From assembly GCA_950106755.1 (NCBI GenBank), contig OX467092.1, positions 4,216,001 through 4,280,000 on the forward strand: DNA of 64,000 bases, written 5' to 3'. This document shows, one piece after another, positions 59,446 through 64,000 of the stretch. A program made the translations under genes and the position numbers. Every line of letters begins with the position of its first letter. Positions within the stretch are counted from its first letter, which is position 1. The notes under the pieces are model-generated. The model worked only from the letters and a program-made list of their open reading frames with translations. It searched no databases and was not told the DNA's origin. The DNA is from Climacium dendroides. Lineage: Eukaryota; Streptophyta; Bryopsida; Hypnales; Climaciaceae.

Positions 59446-59770
59446 AGACCTAACTGTGAGAACTAACTCATTAAGCACATTCTTTTATGCAATCTTCATC
59501 CTTTCCAGACCTAACTGTGAGAATAAACTCAGTAAGCACATTCTTTTATGCAATCTTCATCCTTTCCAAACCTAACTGTGAGAACTAACTCATTAAGCAC
59601 ATTCTTTTATGCAATCTTCATCCTTTTCAGACCTAACTGTGAGAACTAACTCATTAAGCACATTCTTTTATGCAATCTTCATCCTTTTCAGACCTAACTG
59701 TGAGAACTAACTCATTAAGCACACATTCTTTTATGCAATCTTCATCCTTTCCAGACCTAACTGTGAGAAC
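59446..59770. repeat. 61-bp tandem array, five copies plus a partial
   Basis: Copies begin at 59446, 59507, 59568, 59629 and 59690 with AGACCTAACTGTGAGAACTA and continue to TTATGCAATCTTCATCCTTT. The last partial copy is interrupted by the MITE at 59773 and resumes at 60094. Confidence 0.95.
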
Positions 59771-59772
59771 TA

Positions 59773-60093
59773 ATGGGGAATTTCATTAAAATGGCAATAT
59801 TTCATGTGCCATTTTCATAGTGTGCCGTTCTCACAATTCAGACCGGGCAGTTTGAAATCTATTAGTGTCCTAGATTTGTGAACTTTATACCATTATTAGA
59901 TGTACTAAATCTAGGAAAGATGTAGATTTCAGACCAATCGGTTTAAAAAATCTACATATTTTTTAGATTTCAGATATCTAATAATGGTATAGATTTCAAA
60001 AATCTATGACACTAATAGAATTCAGACCGCCCGGTCTGAATTGTGAGAATGCCAAAGTCACAGAATAATTGCCATTTTAATGAAATTCCCCAT
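59773..60093. mobile_element. MITE with 4-bp target duplication, 321 bp (ATGGGGAATTTC family)
   Basis: Starts ATGGGGAATTTCATTAAAAT and ends ATTTTAATGAAATTCCCCAT. ACTA flanks it at 59769-59772 and 60094-60097. Because it sits in the 61-bp array, the empty site (GAGAACTAACTCATT) is known from sister copies, which contain ACTA once. The interior is largely palindromic. Confidence 0.95.
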
Positions 60094-60865
60094 ACTAACT
60101 CATTAAGCACATTCTTTTATGCAATCTTCATCAACATGCCATAAATTTAATTTCAAGAGACAAAAATTCCATTTCTGAAAAATTGTTTCGTGTATTTTTC
60201 ATTGTGATACAAAATAATTGATTGAAAAATATTGGTGATAAATTTTTTTAAATTTTAATGTGCAAAAATTTAAGAAATATCAATGTGCACATTTCACTTT
60301 TAGAGAAAATGTCAAAACCTAAAAAAAAATTTAAGCTACAACAAATTCAATGTCAAGATGTTGCCTTCTCAAATTTTATGAAACAAATGTTTTTAAATTT
60401 TAATTATATTTTACTAATTGATCCTTGCATTATGACAACTTTTGTATCTTTGATCATGATGGTGCAATTGATTTGCCAAATGTCAATTATAAACTAGAAA
60501 ATTTTGTTGCACAAATTTTTGATTAGTGACACCTTGACATTGAATTTGTTGTAGTATAATTTCTTCTTAGGTTATGGTTTGTTTCTCTTAAAAGTGAAAT
60601 TTACACATTGATGGTTCTTAAATATTTGGACGATAAAATTTTAAAAATTTATCACCCATATTTTTCAATCAAGTATTTTGTATCACAATGAAAAACACAC
60701 AAAACAATATTTTAGAAATGGAATTTTTGTCTCTTGAAATGGAAATTTGGTGTGTTGATGAAGATTGCATAAAGGAATATGTTTAATGATTTATCTCTCA
60801 AAGTTAGATTTGAAAAGGTCAAATTTTGAAAGATATTCCTATAAGTCAAAATTGGAATTAACTTA

Positions 60866-63800
60866 TTTTCTAGAGGGCAATGTACATTTCAAGAGGTTGA
60901 CAAACGCTTTTAGTAACCACCACATTGCAACTTCAAAAATTCATACCTATTCACAAAGCTCCAAGTAAAATTTTGTCTTTCAAGGAAAATTTACTAAAAG
61001 AATATTTCAAGCAATTTAACTATATGCCCACAATTCAAAGGCCAAGCTTGCATTCAAAATTTTCTACAATAAAAGGAGTCTTGATTTATAAGACCCAAAG
61101 GATCCTTGCCTTTTAAGTCCAAGAATGGTCTGTGGATCTTCCAAAATCAACATTAAGAACATAAAGTTCATACTAGTCATCTTATTCATCTAACACGGTG
61201 AAAGTATTTTATTATTTATTATTTATTCTTTGTAATGGTCTTAGATAGGAATTCCTATTGTGGTCATTAAGTTGAAACTTTGATTGTGATAACTAAATCA
61301 TTGCATTGTGGCATATCCTTCTTGAATGAAAATTTTGAATTGAATATATAATGACTATAATAATCCCATCTCTAATTGCCTAGAATGGGCAAAATGTTTG
61401 GAATAGACATTCCTACCTTATTGAAAGTTGAGTGGACTCTTTGCATGGAACGGGATTTATTTTTCTATACTACAATTTTTTGTGTTTTAACCTCTAAGAG
61501 ACCAAAGGGGTAGACAAATGCAGGTTTTAAATGGATTTGGCAAAACAAATTATGATATGAGTAAAACCTAAACACCATATCTTCATTTTTGCAAGTTTCC
61601 ATTTCCTTCCAATCTCTACATGAACTCATTTACAACCTTGCACAATAACTACAAAACACCAAGTAACCTTGTTAGTTATATTGATGAAAAATAGACAAAA
61701 ATTACTTTTCAAAATAATTGAATGTACTTCATTCATTTTTGGTAGCTTTAGTAGTAAGCTCTTGAAGACATACATAATTCAAATAGTGGATGTCATCTAT
61801 TTTAGGATACATTAAACCTTATACCTATAATACCGCGTTTAGATAGTAGGTTTGGATTAAATTTATTAAAAAAAAGAGACAATTTTTTTTGTTGATTTTG
61901 GAACCTAACAACAAAATCTACAATTACATGTAAAAATATTTTGTCAAAAATTCAGAAATTCTTTAACAATCCTCTAACTAAGTCAAATACCAATCCATCA
62001 TTTGATCATCTACCATCAAGAAATTTTTTGATGGCAAAAGTGATGGAATTATTTCATTGACATTTAATAAGTATGCAAGGTAGAGAGGTTGTTTTTATAA
62101 TGAAATCCATCGTTGATTTTGAATCCTCAAAGAGTATGGGATAATTTAAAGATGTAAGCTTCAATGTTGCATTTAACTACTTTTGGACTTTGAAAGGGTC
62201 CAAAACTAATAATAGATAAAAAAATAATCATTTAAAGATAATGCAAAACATTAGGAGATCTATACAAAATATCAGGAGATCAATACAAAACATTTGAAGA
62301 TCTATACAAGCATTTGGAGATCTCCAAATATTATTATCCAAAGATCTTTGAATGTTTTGTCCAAAATTCACCTAATAGTCCAAAAGTAGTAAATGTGGCA
62401 TTTCACCACTCATTGTCAAAACTCATTTACCACCCATTGTCAAATTATATTTTAAAGTGTCAAAACTTATTTCTAGACTTTAATGAATTAGTTGGCACCA
62501 AAGTGCCAAACTTGCTATCTGTGTATGATAGTCTTATTGTTTCAGTTTTCAAATCTTTGGATACTTAATAGTTCTAAATTTCAAAGCTTTGGGCATTTTA
62601 ACATCTCAACTTTGGTTCTCTTAAACAAGTCATTGTAACATATATGACCTACAATATTCTTGAACCAATCAGAAGTCAAATTCTTTTAAAATAAATCATG
62701 TGTAGGCTTACATGGAGCTATTAAAATAGTAAAACAACAGAAAGGTATTAGAAGAACCAAATGGTTAGGAGAAAATAGACAAGAACTTATTAGAATCTAA
62801 AAAGCATCATTGTGGACAAACTATAACTTGATCTTTATGTGCAAAATTGATTATTCAAAAATATTACTATAGCAATGACATGTATTCATCAATTATTAAT
62901 TATTACATTGGAAACTTAAAAATATTCATTCAAACTTAGCAAGAGAATTGCCATGCTATCTTCATTATGTTACATCTTCAATCTTTTTTTGAACCATTGA
63001 TGAAATTCTTAGAAATTTGAAAATAAACCTAAGAAGGATTTAAATAATTTGCCACTAGAATGATGACTGTCCAAGTGTACTCCTAAATTATGCCATTTTA
63101 AAAGAATGTTTAAGATTGTAATTAGTCAATAATTATTAACACTATACATGTTGTACACATCCAACGTAAGGTTATCATTCTAATTTCAAGTCCTTGCACA
63201 TTCCTTGACTTCTAACACTTAAATTCAATAAAATAGTTTGCATGCCATTTAGTAATATGAAGTTCGTATAAAACAATTTGGATACCATTTGGTAATATGA
63301 AGCATGATCCCTCCCTCAAAGTTCTTTCATGTTTAGAAGCCTTAAACTACTTCAAAAAACTTGTCTCTAGAGCAAGGAAAAAATCTTTATCAACATTTAT
63401 TGTTTAGCAAATCCAATCATCGGATCCTTTAGTTAACTTATTAGAATACATAAAATTTAGTTCTCATAAAATTTAAGAATAAAAAGCCTTACCAATTGCA
63501 AGATCATGATGCTTGGGTTTCAAAACAAAGTATTTTCAACGTTTTCCAATTGGTTAGATTTCATCTTTAAACATTTTACCACAAAACGTGTAGATCCTAC
63601 AACTTGCAACTCTCTATACTATGTTGAAAAAATGAGTTGGGAATGCATATAAAAAATTCATTTTTTTTTCATATTCATGCTTGAAAAAAATAGTAAGTAG
63701 AAAAAAATAGAGATTGATTTAAAATATTAAATTGTTAAGAATTGAGTTATGGAATTGAAAAATACCAATCCCAATGATCATAATGTTGTAATAAACATCC

Positions 63801-64000
63801 TACAACTTCCCCCCCCCCAAAATATTAAAAATTGAGTTAACATGTAGTGGTTTCTAACTATGTTATTATCAAAATGCTCCAAAATTGCCATTTCTAATAA
63901 AAGCACCAAATTTTAGAAAAATAAATAAATTTGGACACATGTAACCACAAGATGTTATAGTAAGCTAGCTTGAGAAGATGTGGAAAAATTTTCTGAAATT
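60866..64000. other. AT-rich intergenic DNA with short repeats
   Basis: No gene is recognised. 62249-62330 has three or four diverged copies of AGGAGATCTATACAAAACAT. 63230-63305 has a duplication of about 45 bp (ATGCCATTTAGTAATATGAAG, ATACCATTTGGTAATATGAAG). 63480-64000 belongs in part to the family clustered at 51-55 kb, in inverted orientation. Confidence 0.5.

Larger units (their letters stand above)
59390..60865. mobile_element. Large inverted-repeat element with asymmetric arms
   Basis: Left-arm sequence GAATATCTTTCAAAATTTGA (59428) pairs with TCAAATTTTGAAAGATATTC at about 60819. Left TTTATGCAATCTTCATC pairs with GATGAAGATTGCATAAA at 60757. Left CAAGAGACAAAAATTCCATT (60153) pairs with AATGGAATTTTTGTCTCTTG at about 60718. 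Left CAACAAATTCAATGTCAAG (60340) pairs with CTTGACATTGAATTTGTTG at about 60534. The right arm has one copy of the segment that is a tandem array in the left arm. The centre is AT-rich. Confidence 0.85.

Noticed and set aside
59143..59466. 107-codon open frame
   Set aside because: Runs into the 61-bp array and the left inverted-repeat arm, with no domain likeness.
59446..60135. CRISPR-like spaced repeats
   Set aside because: The 61-bp units are contiguous with no unique spacers and lie in plant nuclear DNA; a plain tandem array.

Overview
This window is nuclear DNA of a land plant. The recognisable genes have plant-type introns (GT..AG, several per gene) and belong to land-plant families: a COR413 membrane protein, an R2R3-MYB, a chloroplast J-domain/ferredoxin protein and an acetyl-CoA synthetase. 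Long AT-rich gaps full of small transposons separate them. The species cannot be fixed from the sequence. A moss or another non-seed plant is my best inference, not a demonstrated result.

Layout. 1-2774 (+): last five exons of an acetyl-CoA synthetase, cut by the window start, ending in a peroxisomal-type Ser-Arg-Leu tripeptide. About 3290-4990 (-): a broken LRR-TPR gene. About 5050-6640: a 1.6-kb element with long inverted ends and a fold-back element nested inside. 8252-11779 (+): a complete nine-exon gene for a DnaJ-ferredoxin protein (358 aa, DJC77-like). 11.8-34.4 kb: mostly AT-rich, repeat-rich DNA, interrupted by a complete four-exon COR413 gene at 28411-29937 (-). 34.4-35.1 kb (+): a decayed catalase of bacterial/clade-3 type. 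35.96-36.91 kb (+): a decayed gene with an N4/N6-type DNA methyltransferase core. 37-43.9 kb: dispersed repeats with several well-bounded MITEs. 43989-48208 (-): a complete four-exon R2R3-MYB of the MYB80/MYB35(TDF1) kind. 50.3-56.5 kb: one MITE-like element, then several diverged direct and inverted copies of one AT-rich repeat family. 56.5-58.4 kb: promoter-like DNA (bZIP-type ACGT boxes, CCAAT, TATA) followed by GC-richer DNA with no convincing ORF, perhaps a noncoding transcript. 59.4-60.9 kb: a large inverted repeat, one arm of which carries a 61-bp tandem array that is itself split by a MITE. The rest is AT-rich repeat DNA.

The four intact or partial genes are unrelated housekeeping, stress and regulatory genes and do not form a cluster. 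The more unusual content is (1) the clade-3 catalase relic beside a methyltransferase relic, (2) a MITE family whose 4-bp target duplications can be read directly at two insertions, (3) the PTS1-like end on the acetyl-CoA synthetase, (4) two families of internal repeats in the MYB tail, and (5) the ORF-less promoter-like locus at 56.5 kb. Exon borders were found by eye from GT/AG sites, reading phase and family conservation. All similarity statements come from recalled family knowledge, not from searches.
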